Shown one piece after another: positions 27,227 through 35,671 of a stretch of 64,000 bases of DNA. The DNA is from an uncultured Candidatus Pelagibacter sp. Lineage in GTDB: Bacteria; Pseudomonadota; Alphaproteobacteria; Pelagibacterales; Pelagibacteraceae. The stretch covers positions 1 through 64,000 of the forward strand of contig CAJQTK010000032.1 of the NCBI GenBank assembly GCA_905620495.1, read 5' to 3'. Every line of letters begins with the position of its first letter. The stretch's first letter is position 1. The notes under the pieces were generated by a model. It did no database searches. It saw only the letters and a list, made by a program, of their open reading frames with translations, and was not told the DNA's origin. A program made the position numbers and the translations under genes.

Positions 27227-29761
27227 TTATATTATAATATTTATTAGTCTATTTGATACAAAAATTGTCTTCACTATTTTTTGTTTTTTTATTAATTCTT
27301 CAGTATCTTTGTTTTCTTGAATTTCTTTTAACAAGTCTTCTTCACTAATATTGTTTTTTACTTTTAATAAAGCTCTTTTTTTTCCATTGATTTGAATAAC
27401 AAAATTAATACTTTCTTCAATTAGCTCACCCTTCAAAATCACTGGCCATTGTATTGGATTTTTATTAATTTTGGTTAAGCATTCGTTCGCAAAGTGAGGA
27501 ATAAAAGGGATCATTGCTATAAGAATTTTTTTGTAATTTTCTACCAGGATCTCAGTTTTCATTGGTTTTTCAATCTCTTTAATCAAAAAATTATACATTT
27601 CATGCAAGTTTGCAATGATCACATTGTAATGAAACTTTTCCAAGTTTTGAGTAATTTTATAAATTAATTGATTTGTGAATTTTGATAATGTTTCATTTGT
27701 AAAGCTTGATTTATCAGTTTCAATTTTTTCTAAAATTTTAGAATTAAGCAACCATAATTTTTGTAAAAATTTATATGAAGCGACCATGCCCTGATCAGAC
27801 CACTGAACGTCTTTTTCTGGAGGACTGTCTGATAAAATAAAAAGTCTTACTGAATCTGCACCATAATTATTTATAATATTTTCAGGGTCGACTGCATTTT
27901 TTTTTGACTTAGACATAGATTCTATTGGTCCAACTGTAATTTTCTCTGTGGTGTCAATCTTTTTAAAATAATTTTCCCCATCATTCGTTGAAATTTCTTC
28001 GGGACTTAACCACTTGTTATCTTTATCTTTATATGTTTCGTGACAAACCATGCCTTGAGTAAACAGCCCATCAAAAGGTTCTTTCAATTTAAATTTTTCA
28101 TTTTGGAATGATAGAGCTTGCATGAAAAACCTTGAATACAATAGGTGTAAAATTGCATGCTCAACACCACCTATGTACTGATCAACAGGCATCCAATAAT
28201 CAATTTCTTCTTGCGTAAATCCACGATCTAAATTATGAGGTGAACAAAACCTTAAAAAATACCAAGAAGAATCAACAAAAGTATCCAATGTATCAGTTTC
28301 TCTTCTATATTTTTTGCCATCCAAGTTAAAGAATTTCCAGCTATCTTCCGAGTCTAATGGGTTTCCTGTGTTGCTTAATTTTTCAATTTCTGGAAGCTTA
28401 ACAGGCAACATATCTCTTGGAATTTTAATAGGCTGATCATTTTCATCATAGGCCATTGGAATGGGACAACCCCAATATCTTTGTCTTGATATCCCCCAAT
28501 CTTTTAATCGATAATTAGTTTTTTTTGTCCCTAAATTATTCTTTTCAAGTAATTCTATTGTTTTAATAATAGATTCGCTTGGAACTTTTAAACCATCAAG
28601 AAAATTTGAATTATAAAGATATCCTTCACCCGTATAAGCCTCATTATTTATTTCAAAATCTTTATCTTTTTCAGGCTTAACAACAGGTGTAATTTTTAAA
28701 TTATATTTTTTTGCAAAATCTAAATCTCTTTGATCATGTGCAGGACAACCAAAAACAGCACCTAAACCATAATCCATTAATACAAAGTTTGCAAAATAAA
28801 CTGGAACCTTCATATTTTTATCTAATGGATTGATCGCAACTAGATCTGTTTTAAAACCAAGTTTTTCTGCAGAAGCAATGGATTCTTCAGTAGTACCTGT
28901 TTTAGAACATTCTTCTGTAAATTTTTGAAATTCTTTATCTTCCTCATAATATTTTGCTAAAGGGTGATCAACTGAGAGAGCAAGAAAGGAAAAACCAAAT
29001 AAAGTGTCAGGTCTTGTTGTATAACACTTAATACTTTCAATAGGTTTTTCACTTTCAATTTTAAACTCAACTTCACAACCAAACGATTTACCTATCCAGT
29101 TCTTTTGCATTATCTTTACTTTGTTGGGCCAATTTTCTAATGCATCTAATCCCTGCAGTAAGTCTTCTGAGAATTTTGAGATGTTAAAAAACCATTGATT
29201 TAACTTCTTTCTTTCAACTGTGGCTCCTGACCTCCAACCTTTACCATCTACTACCTGTTCATTAGCAAGAACAGTTTCGTCAACAGGATCCCAATTAACA
29301 TAATTCTCTTTTCTGTAAACTAATCCTTTGTCATATAGGTCTAAAAAAAAATTTTGTTGGTGTTTATAATAATCCTCAGAACAAGTTGAAATTTCTTTGT
29401 CCCAATCAATTGATAACCCAAGTTTTTTGAGTTGAGATCTCATGGTTTTAATATTAGATTCAGTCCAAGTTTTAGGATCTAAATTATTTTGTCTTGCCGC
29501 ATTTTCTGCTGGCATACCAAACGAGTCCCAGCCCATTGGATGAAGAACATTGTAGCCTTGCAATGTTTTATAACGTGCTAGCACATCTCCGATTGTATAA
29601 TTTCTTACATGACCCATATGAATTTTCCCAGATGGGTATGGAAACATTTCAAGGCAATAAAATTTTTTCTTATTTTTATCAACTTTAGTTGAAAATACTT
29701 TTTTTTCTTCCCAAAGTTTTTGCCACTTTTCTTCTGTTATTTTAAAATTATATCTATCCAC
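27227..29761 (-). CDS. leuS: Leucyl-tRNA synthetase LeuS
   Basis: Charges tRNA-Leu and edits mischarged tRNA. The HIGH motif is [15 protein letters not shown] (HMGH at 48-51); the KMSKS motif is [12 protein letters not shown] near residue 617. The CP1 editing domain includes [24 protein letters not shown], and the zinc-region counterpart is simplified. 844 aa. It starts the leuS-lptE-holA run, with two bases between it and lptE. Confidence 0.98.
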   Translation of the reverse strand: MDRYNFKITEEKWQKLWEEKKVFSTKVDKNKKKFYCLEMFPYPSGKIHMGHVRNYTIGDVLARYKTLQGYNVLHPMGWDSFGMPAENAARQNNLDPKTWTESNIKTMRSQLKKLGLSIDWDKEISTCSEDYYKHQQNFFLDLYDKGLVYRKENYVNWDPVDETVLANEQVVDGKGWRSGATVERKKLNQWFFNISKFSEDLLQGLDALENWPNKVKIMQKNWIGKSFGCEVEFKIESEKPIESIKCYTTRPDTLFGFSFLALSVDHPLAKYYEEDKEFQKFTEECSKTGTTEESIASAEKLGFKTDLVAINPLDKNMKVPVYFANFVLMDYGLGAVFGCPAHDQRDLDFAKKYNLKITPVVKPEKDKDFEINNEAYTGEGYLYNSNFLDGLKVPSESIIKTIELLEKNNLGTKKTNYRLKDWGISRQRYWGCPIPMAYDENDQPIKIPRDMLPVKLPEIEKLSNTGNPLDSEDSWKFFNLDGKKYRRETDTLDTFVDSSWYFLRFCSPHNLDRGFTQEEIDYWMPVDQYIGGVEHAILHLLYSRFFMQALSFQNEKFKLKEPFDGLFTQGMVCHETYKDKDNKWLSPEEISTNDGENYFKKIDTTEKITVGPIESMSKSKKNAVDPENIINNYGADSVRLFILSDSPPEKDVQWSDQGMVASYKFLQKLWLLNSKILEKIETDKSSFTNETLSKFTNQLIYKITQNLEKFHYNVIIANLHEMYNFLIKEIEKPMKTEILVENYKKILIAMIPFIPHFANECLTKINKNPIQWPVILKGELIEESINFVIQINGKKRALLKVKNNISEEDLLKEIQENKDTEELIKKQKIVKTIFVSNRLINIII

Positions 29762-29820
29762 AAAAAGTAAATTTTATTAATTATGATTTTGTTTTTGAAT
29801 TATTTAAGGAACCTAAAATT

Positions 29821-30366
29821 TTATTTTTTCTTTTTATCTTTCTTTTCTTTTTCATAAATTGCGGCTGTTTTTAAAATTTTTTGTTTTAATTCAATTGTTA
29901 TATTCCCACTTTTCTCAGATATTACACAATTTGTTTCTGTTAAACATTTTTTGTTAAAAACTTTAATATCCAGTGCATCAGACCTTATTTCATTGCTTAA
30001 AAATCTTATTGAAATTTTAATACTTTCATTTGAAGATTGGTCAGTTGAATACCAGTCGGTTATTATAATTCCCCCGCTGTAATTTACAGATGTGAGGGGC
30101 ATAAAGTCTATAATATCAAGAGAAGCTCTCCATAATTCATTGGAACTTGCAAATTCAAAAACACCTCCACTACGGTTTTTAAGCGCATTTTTTACTCTAA
30201 ATCCACGACCTTCTTCCAGATTTTTTTTAATCCTTAATTTTGGATCGTCAGGAAATTTTCTTGCATCTGCTCCAGGGATTCCATTACACCCACTAAGCAA
30301 AAGGCCTGATAATATGAGAATAAATAATACTTTTAGATAATGTGTTGCGTATAATTTAATTTTCAT
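29821..30366 (-). CDS. DUF3576-family lipoprotein
   Basis: The start at 30366 gives a 181 aa lipoprotein with signal sequence LKVLFILILSGLLLSGCNG (lipobox Cys at about 28). A longer frame to 30561 has a second hydrophobic stretch and would run into the porin promoter, so I reject it. The body contains NELWRASLDIIDFMPLTSVNYSGGIIITDWYS, typical of DUF3576. These proteins sit just upstream of leuS in many alphaproteobacteria; their function is unknown. The C-terminus is a lysine-rich tail. Probably outer-membrane or periplasm-facing. Confidence 0.83.
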   Translation of the reverse strand: MKIKLYATHYLKVLFILILSGLLLSGCNGIPGADARKFPDDPKLRIKKNLEEGRGFRVKNALKNRSGGVFEFASSNELWRASLDIIDFMPLTSVNYSGGIIITDWYSTDQSSNESIKISIRFLSNEIRSDALDIKVFNKKCLTETNCVISEKSGNITIELKQKILKTAAIYEKEKKDKKKK

Positions 30367-30502
30367 ATTCTCGCTTATACAACATAATTTTTTTAAATTT
30401 ACCATTTTTATTGAAATATAAGAAAAAAAGTGATGTAAAAATACAACACTAATAAAAATAGTTAGTAAAAAGTTGTTTTTTTCACAAAAAATAGAGCCCA
30501 AA

Positions 30503-30530
30503 TTGATATATATTCGGTGTTTATTATTAA
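30503..30530 (+). promoter_or_regulatory. Candidate housekeeping promoter of the porin gene
   Basis: TTGATA (30503-30508), a 16-base spacer and TATTAA (30525-30530) make a plausible sigma-70 promoter. The leader then carries AAGGA (30561-30565), a good ribosome site five bases before the ATG at 30571. Strong translation signals fit an abundant outer-membrane protein. Confidence 0.4.
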
Positions 30531-30570
30531 TAATAAAAAACAATAACAATAAAAATAACAAAGGAAAAAT

Positions 30571-31530
30571 ATGAACATTAAAAAAATAGGTTTGACTGCT
30601 TTAGCAGCTTCTCTTGTTTCTGTATCAGCTCACGCTGGTGAAATGACTGTTGCGGGTTCAGCATCAGCTACACTTAAAAACAACTCAGGTACTGTTGGTG
30701 GAAAATCAATCACTATGGGTAACCAGTTAACTTTCACAGGTGGTGGAGAATTAGATAATGGTCTAAACGTAGCTTTATCTTTCGTAATTGATCAAGGTGA
30801 TGGTGTAACAGCTGCAACAGCTCCGTTTGACACTCACTCACTTACTATAAGTTCAGATGCTATGGGATCTTTAGTTATTGCTGGTGAAGGTACAGGAAAT
30901 GCTCAATCAGCTTTAGATACTACTGCTGCTGGCGACATTTGGAATAACGGCTTTTCAAATGCAGGCACTTCATATACTTCAATGAATGGATCAGATGCAG
31001 CTAACAACAAATCAATAAACTACACTTTTCCAACTATAATGGATGATCTTGCTTTATCAGCATCATACAGTGGACAAACTACTGCTGTAACATCTACTAC
31101 GGCTATTGGAGCTACGTATACTGGTATTGAAGGTTTATCAGTAAGTTTCGGTGCTGGTCAAGATGGTTCAACATCAAGTACTGCATCAGGTGATATAACA
31201 ACTATGAAAGGTTCTTACGCATTAGGATCATTCACAGTTGCTGCCTCACAAACTGAGTCTGATTTAGATTCAACTGGTATAGATGAAGAAATGACTTCTT
31301 GGAATGTATCTTACACAGTAACTGATGATTTATCAATTAAGTACGGTGAAGAAAGTCACGAAACTGCTGCTCAAGCAACGGACGAAGAGTTTGAAGGAGT
31401 TACTATAACTTACACAACTGGTGGTATGACAATTACAGCAGCTCAATACGAGGCTTCTGGACTTAACAATACTGCAGGTGCTACAGGTGATGCTGAAAGA
31501 TGGAAATTAGGTCTTGCATTTGCATTCTAA
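30571..31530 (+). CDS. Outer-membrane porin
   Basis: A 319 aa beta-barrel protein. The signal peptide is residues 1-22 (MNIKKIGLTALAASLVSVSAHA), cleaved before GEMTVAGSA. The mature chain alternates polar and apolar residues in strands, is rich in Gly, Ser, Thr and Ala, and ends in a phenylalanine (LGLAFAF), the Bam recognition signal. Its codon use and amino-acid make-up differ strikingly from the Lys/Asn/Ile-rich neighbours: fewer lysines and more GCT/ACT/TCA codons, as expected for a very highly expressed gene. It is monocistronic, with its own promoter, ribosome site and terminator. Substrate preference cannot be read from the sequence. Confidence 0.9.
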   Translation: MNIKKIGLTALAASLVSVSAHAGEMTVAGSASATLKNNSGTVGGKSITMGNQLTFTGGGELDNGLNVALSFVIDQGDGVTAATAPFDTHSLTISSDAMGSLVIAGEGTGNAQSALDTTAAGDIWNNGFSNAGTSYTSMNGSDAANNKSINYTFPTIMDDLALSASYSGQTTAVTSTTAIGATYTGIEGLSVSFGAGQDGSTSSTASGDITTMKGSYALGSFTVAASQTESDLDSTGIDEEMTSWNVSYTVTDDLSIKYGEESHETAAQATDEEFEGVTITYTTGGMTITAAQYEASGLNNTAGATGDAERWKLGLAFAF

Positions 31531-31550
31531 TTAAATCTAATTAAAAATAT

Positions 31551-31583
31551 TAAAGGGCCCCTTTTTAGGGGCCTTTTTTTTAA
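31551..31583 (+). terminator. Rho-independent terminator after the porin gene
   Basis: GGCCCC (from 31556) pairs with GGGGCC (31568-31573) across the loop TTTTTA, extended outward by a G-U and three A-U pairs, and is followed by a run of T. It is the strongest hairpin terminator in the window. Confidence 0.92.
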
Positions 31584-31627
31584 GTAAGTCAGTTAAAATT
31601 ATTAGCAATTATCCTTCAATTAATAAA

Positions 31628-33256
31628 ATGAATAAAATAATTTTAAATGCAAATTATCTAGTTATTAATGCTTTAACAGCAATTAAAAACAAAAATTATA
31701 TAGAAGCTAAAAATTTATTAGAAAAAGCCATATCAATACAACCTGAAATGTTTGCGGCTAATCATAATTTAGCAATACTTAATTTTCAATTAGGAAATTT
31801 AGATAGTTCCATTTTATATTTTGAAAAATCAAAAAAAATAAAACCCAAATTCTCTCAAGTTTATTTTAATTTAGGTTTAGCTTATGATAGAAAAAAAAAT
31901 ATAAATTTAGCAATTATTAATTTTAAAAAAGTAATAAAGCTGGACCCAAATAACCCAAATAATTCAATAGCACTCTATAATATTGGTCATCTTTATAAAA
32001 AAAAATTTGAAACAATTAAAGCTGAGGAATATCTTAGTAAATCCCTAGATTTAAATCCAAATCTTATAATATCATATGATGAGTTATTCAGTTTATATGA
32101 TCGATCTAACCAAATAGAAAAATTTAGTAATCTTCTAGATAAAGCAAAAAAAATATTGAGTGAAAAAGATTTAGTAAGCTTTTATGAAGCAGTTTTCACA
32201 TATAATCAAAAAAATTTTAAACAAACAATTCAAATTTTAGAAAATATAGATTTAAAAGAAAATTATGTTGGTCAAAACATAACTAAGCATTCACTTTTAG
32301 CAAAAAGTTATGATCAAACAAATAATTTTGAAAAAGCTTACAATCATTTTAAAATTAATAATCAATTAATTAATGAATCTTATGGTAAAGGTGTTAATGA
32401 GAAAAGCTTTATAGAACTAGTAACACAAAGAATAAAATTTTTTAAAAATTTTAATTTCAATAGATGGAAGCAGCATCAGCTAAAAGATGAATTTTTTCAG
32501 CCCATTTTTCTGATTGGTTTTCCAAGATCGGGCACAACTCTTTTAGATACAATTTTAAGAACAAACAAATCAATTGAGGTCATAGAAGAAAAACCTGTTT
32601 TGAGAAATTTTTTAAGAAATTTAGATATAAAGATAAAAAATAATTTTAATCATCTTGATAACTTAGACAAAAAATTTATCCAAAATATGCAAAATTTTTA
32701 TTTTGAAGAAAGAGAGCAATATCTTGAAAATAAAAAAACTAAAATTGTAATTGATAAAATGCCACTAAATATAATTTATATTGCAGAAATTTTACGATTT
32801 TTTCCTAATGCAAAATTTATTTTTGCATTACGTAATCCTTATGACTCAGTTCTGAGCTGTTTTATGCAGCAGTTTGAATTAAATCCTGCAATGAAAAACT
32901 TCACATCTTTGGAAAGTTCTGTAATTTTATATGATTTAGTTATGAAATTATGGACAATTTACAGAGATGTATTTTCAATAAATTGTCATTTCATTAAGTA
33001 CGAAGATCTCGTTACAGATTTTGAAAAAACGACCAAAGAAATTTTTAAATTTTTGGAAATAGATTGGTCTGATAACACAAAGAATTTTTATATGACTGCA
33101 AAAAAAAGACTAAATATTTCAACACCAAGCTATAATCAGATAACTTCTCCATTATACTCAAGATCTATTGGTCGGTGGAAAAATTATGAAAAAGAATTTA
33201 AAGGTTTAAAAAATATTTTAGATCCATGGTTAGATGAATTTAATTATAAGATCTAG
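31628..33256 (+). CDS. TPR-repeat sulfotransferase
   Basis: A 542 aa two-part protein. Residues 1-about 180 contain four or five tetratricopeptide repeats (for example AAFNHNLAILNFQLGNLDSSI-like units near 43-65 and VYFNLGLAYDRKKNINLAI near 77-96). From about 290 there is a sulfotransferase domain with the PAPS loop IGFPRSGTTLLDTIL (297-304 core), the motif FIFALRNPYDSVLSCF and a terminal RSIGRWKNYEKEF. It resembles the broad bacterial TPR-sulfotransferase family, whose substrates are largely unknown. It has no signal peptide. It is unrelated in close sequence to the two small sulfotransferases near 9-10 kb. Confidence 0.87.
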   Translation: MNKIILNANYLVINALTAIKNKNYIEAKNLLEKAISIQPEMFAANHNLAILNFQLGNLDSSILYFEKSKKIKPKFSQVYFNLGLAYDRKKNINLAIINFKKVIKLDPNNPNNSIALYNIGHLYKKKFETIKAEEYLSKSLDLNPNLIISYDELFSLYDRSNQIEKFSNLLDKAKKILSEKDLVSFYEAVFTYNQKNFKQTIQILENIDLKENYVGQNITKHSLLAKSYDQTNNFEKAYNHFKINNQLINESYGKGVNEKSFIELVTQRIKFFKNFNFNRWKQHQLKDEFFQPIFLIGFPRSGTTLLDTILRTNKSIEVIEEKPVLRNFLRNLDIKIKNNFNHLDNLDKKFIQNMQNFYFEEREQYLENKKTKIVIDKMPLNIIYIAEILRFFPNAKFIFALRNPYDSVLSCFMQQFELNPAMKNFTSLESSVILYDLVMKLWTIYRDVFSINCHFIKYEDLVTDFEKTTKEIFKFLEIDWSDNTKNFYMTAKKRLNISTPSYNQITSPLYSRSIGRWKNYEKEFKGLKNILDPWLDEFNYKI

Positions 33257-33282
33257 TTTTAAATAATTTTAAGACTTATCGC

Positions 33283-33310
33283 TTGCTTTAATAAACTTGC
33301 TAACTATAAT
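33283..33310 (+). promoter_or_regulatory. Sigma-70 promoter of the tRNA-Gly gene
   Basis: TTGCTT (33283-33288), a 16-base spacer and a perfect TATAAT (33305-33310) precede the tRNA 5' end at 33326 by 15 bases. Confidence 0.65.
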
Positions 33311-33325
33311 ATCCACACAACATAA

Positions 33326-33390
33326 GCGGGCATAGCTCAGTGGTAGAGCGTCTCGTTGCCAACGAGAAGGTCGAGGGTTCGACCCCCTTT
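33326..33390 (+). tRNA. tRNA-Gly (GCC), 3' acceptor strand missing
   Basis: The 5' acceptor strand GCGGGCA (33326-33332), D-arm, anticodon arm TCTCG-TTGCCAA-CGAGA (anticodon GCC), variable loop and T-arm GAGGG-TTCGACC-CCCTT are all intact. The acceptor 3' strand should read TGCCCGC, then the discriminator base. Instead, the sequence after 33390 continues TTTAGGGGTC, with no complement to the 5' strand. The promoter is intact. The T-arm runs directly into a terminator hairpin. As written this cannot form a normal acceptor stem, so the gene is broken unless the sequence is in error. Confidence 0.8.
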
Positions 33391-33407
33391 TTAGGGGTCT
33401 TTTTTTT
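33381..33407 (+). terminator. Hairpin terminator fused to the tRNA T-arm
   Basis: GACCCC (33381-33386) pairs with GGGGTC (33394-33399) across CTTTTTA, followed by eight T. The left stem arm is part of the tRNA T-loop and T-stem. The loop and poly-T match the style of the porin terminator. Confidence 0.8.
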
Positions 33408-33933
33408 GTTCAAAAAAAGAAATACCAGCAAAACCATGGCAGTTAGTAAGAGCTAGTTTTTTTAAATTGTTAACTGATATTCCGCCAAGAGCTATGAAAG
33501 GCTTACCACTTAAAAGAGAAAGAGATTTAAATTTATTGATACCTAAATAATTTTTATTTCTTTTAAAGATTGAAGATAAAAAAATAGCATTAACACTCTG
33601 CAATTCTTTGGTCCTCATTTCATAAACATTATGAGCTGAACCCAATATAATAAATTTTTTTTTAACTGAATAAGCAAGGTGTTTTTTATTTTTATTAAAT
33701 GAAGGAATATAAGCACCGTCTAAATTAAGTTTTATAGCTAATTTTATATTATTAGAAATTAAAAACTTATTACCTTTTTTCTTACAATAGTTTTTTATTG
33801 TTAAAATTAATTTTTCATCAATGTCTTGAGCATAATTTCTAAATATTATGATTGTTTTTTTATCCTGTTTATCTATGTGACTTTGGTCAAATTTTTTTAT
33901 AAAGTAATATCTATTCAAAGTTTTATTATGCAT
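33391..33933 (-). CDS. Thiamine-phosphate synthase/TenI-like protein
   Basis: A 180 aa half-sized ThiE/TenI-type barrel: KKGNKFLISNNIKLAIKLNLDGAYIPS, IILGSAHNVYEMRTKE, AIFLSSIFKR and KPFIALGGISVNNLKKL, ending in HGFAGISFF. The residues that bind HMP-pyrophosphate in true ThiE are mostly not recognisable, so a regulatory or different barrel role is possible; SAR11 cells are thought to need HMP precursor. The stop codon lies in the loop of the tRNA-Gly terminator. The start at 33933 overlaps the divergent yggS start. Confidence 0.7.
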   Translation of the reverse strand: MHNKTLNRYYFIKKFDQSHIDKQDKKTIIIFRNYAQDIDEKLILTIKNYCKKKGNKFLISNNIKLAIKLNLDGAYIPSFNKNKKHLAYSVKKKFIILGSAHNVYEMRTKELQSVNAIFLSSIFKRNKNYLGINKFKSLSLLSGKPFIALGGISVNNLKKLALTNCHGFAGISFFEQKKDP

Positions 33934-34578
33934 AACACTATTAAAAATTTAATTTATATAGAAGAGCTTATCAAATCAAAAGCAAATCATGATGAATTAG
34001 CTAAAATTATAGCGGTATCGAAAACTTTTCCTATTGAAAACGTTTTACCCCTAATAGAGCATGGACACTTGCATTATGGAGAAAATAAGGTTCAGGAGGC
34101 TTTAGAAAAGTGGACTGATATAAAAAATGAAAATCATAGTATTCAACTTCACTTAATTGGAAGACTTCAAACTAATAAAGTAAAAGTAGCTTTAAGAGTA
34201 TTTGATTATATTCATTCATTGGATAGTGAAAATTTAGCCAATAAAATTGCTGATGAACAACAAAAACAAGGAAAAAAACCCAAGATATTTATTCAAGTTA
34301 ATATCGGTAATGAAGATCAAAAATCTGGAATAAATAAAGAAAGATTAGGCGATTTTTATAAATTTTGTAAAAATTTGAATTTAGATATCATTGGCACGAT
34401 GTGCATTCCACCAAATGACAACAATACTGAAAAATATTTTTTTGAGATGAGTGAAATAAATCAAAAATTAAATTTTAAAGAATTAAGCATGGGTATGTCA
34501 GGAGATTATCTAGAGGCAATTGAAAATAATGCAACATACATCAGAGTAGGTTCAAAAATATTTGGTAGCAGAACCTAA
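33928..34578 (+). CDS. YggS-family PLP homeostasis protein
   Basis: Fold-type III pyridoxal phosphate-binding protein (PLPBP) that controls vitamin B6 and amino-acid balance. The start at 33928 gives 216 aa beginning MHNTIKNLIYI; a frame from 33826 adds an unrelated hydrophobic extension. The PLP lysine is in IIAVSKTFP (about residue 33), with HYGENKVQEALEKW, LIGRLQTNKV, QVNIGNEDQKSGI, LSMGMSGDYLEAI and VGSKIFGSR. The start codon shares ATGCAT (33928-33933) with the divergent ThiE-like gene. Confidence 0.93.
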   Translation: MHNTIKNLIYIEELIKSKANHDELAKIIAVSKTFPIENVLPLIEHGHLHYGENKVQEALEKWTDIKNENHSIQLHLIGRLQTNKVKVALRVFDYIHSLDSENLANKIADEQQKQGKKPKIFIQVNIGNEDQKSGINKERLGDFYKFCKNLNLDIIGTMCIPPNDNNTEKYFFEMSEINQKLNFKELSMGMSGDYLEAIENNATYIRVGSKIFGSRT

Positions 34579-35063
34579 CCAATTTTGATTTTAGTTTTTT
34601 TATCTATTAATTTTAATAATATTTCAAAATCTTTCTTTTTTAAAGCAACACATCCTGCGGTTGGTTTATAATTATCTGTTAAATGAATAAATACTGCGCT
34701 CCCTTTGCCTGGAGTTTTTTTTTCATTGTGACTAATTGAAATTATATAATCATACTTATGATCTTTTCTGTGTAGATTTTCTTTAAGATTTTTATTACTC
34801 GTTTTAATTTCTTCATTATATTTTTTATGCTTTGGATCATCACACCAGGCCATATCTTGTTTAATGATCTTTTTATTGATTTTGCAGTTTGGAATACCAA
34901 CACGATCTTTTCTAAAATATAATTTTCTTAAACTAAATAACCCTTTGGGAGTTGAATAATCACCCTCCTTTTTATTAGAATTTATGCCACCTTTTGCAAT
35001 ACAACATCTCAATTTAAAGTCGTCAATTATAAGAGTGTTTTTATTTGGTACATGAATTATCAT
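34575..35063 (-). CDS. L,D-transpeptidase (YkuD domain)
   Basis: A 162 aa YkuD-type catalytic domain. The active-site motif is FIHLTDNYKPTAGCVAL, with His at about 127 and the Cys nucleophile at about 138. GDYSTPKGLFSLRKLY is the other conserved block. It has no obvious signal peptide or peptidoglycan-binding domain, so it is either exported in an unusual way or works on a cytosolic substrate. It converges on yggS with four bases of overlap. Confidence 0.85.
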   Translation of the reverse strand: MIIHVPNKNTLIIDDFKLRCCIAKGGINSNKKEGDYSTPKGLFSLRKLYFRKDRVGIPNCKINKKIIKQDMAWCDDPKHKKYNEEIKTSNKNLKENLHRKDHKYDYIISISHNEKKTPGKGSAVFIHLTDNYKPTAGCVALKKKDFEILLKLIDKKTKIKIG

Positions 35064-35083
35064 AAGTAATATTAAATATAATT

Positions 35084-35665
35084 ATGCAAAATGTTTTTAT
35101 TATAAATTTTAATTCACTATATGAAATTTTAGATGAGATAAAAGAAAATTTATCTTTTAAAATTATAAAAATTGAGAATGAAGAAGATTTAAAAAAGAAA
35201 CTTGATCTAGATAGATTAGATTATTTGGTAATTTCAAAAACTGATCATAAATTATTACTAAATAACAATATAACTGATAAAAATTTTTTAGATTTTAATG
35301 ATTTGCCCTTATCTTTTAAAAAATTATTAGAACTAATCAATATTAAATTAATCAAATTAAAATTTAACCAACAGTCTAAGATTATTATTAAAGGTTATGA
35401 ATTAAACTTAAATTCTAAATTTTTTTCTAAAGGTAATTTAAAGTTAAAGTTAACAGAAAAAGAAATTGAAATTATTTTGTATTTAAATGATAAAAAAATT
35501 AAACACGATGTTGCAGATTTACAAAAAAATATATGGAATTACTCAACAGACATGGAGACCCATACTGTAGAAACACATATTTATAGATTACGAAAAAAAA
35601 TAAGTAATTTATTTAAAGATGAAAAATTTATATTAAGCCATAAAAATGGCTATTTTATTGACTAA
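35084..35665 (+). CDS. OmpR-type winged-helix protein without a normal receiver domain
   Basis: A 193 aa protein. Residues from about 105 form an OmpR/PhoB-like winged helix: LKLTEKEIEIILYLND, VADLQKNIWNY, METHTVETHIYRLRKKI and the wing FILSHKNGYFID. The first 90 residues are Lys/Leu/Asp-rich and lack the phosphoacceptor pattern of a receiver (no DD...D...K set), so it is unlikely to be a classical response regulator. No sensor kinase is next to it. A DNA-binding regulator is likely; its targets are unknown. Confidence 0.75.
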   Translation: MQNVFIINFNSLYEILDEIKENLSFKIIKIENEEDLKKKLDLDRLDYLVISKTDHKLLLNNNITDKNFLDFNDLPLSFKKLLELINIKLIKLKFNQQSKIIIKGYELNLNSKFFSKGNLKLKLTEKEIEIILYLNDKKIKHDVADLQKNIWNYSTDMETHTVETHIYRLRKKISNLFKDEKFILSHKNGYFID

Positions 35666-35671
35666 AATAGC

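Noticed and set aside
30367-30561. 65-residue N-terminal extension of the DUF3576 protein
   Set aside because: It would put a second hydrophobic segment ahead of a normal lipoprotein signal and would cover the porin upstream region. The lipobox start at 30366 is better.
33826-33927. Longer YggS start at 33826
   Set aside because: The added 34 residues are hydrophobic and unlike YggS; it would lie inside the ThiE-like gene.
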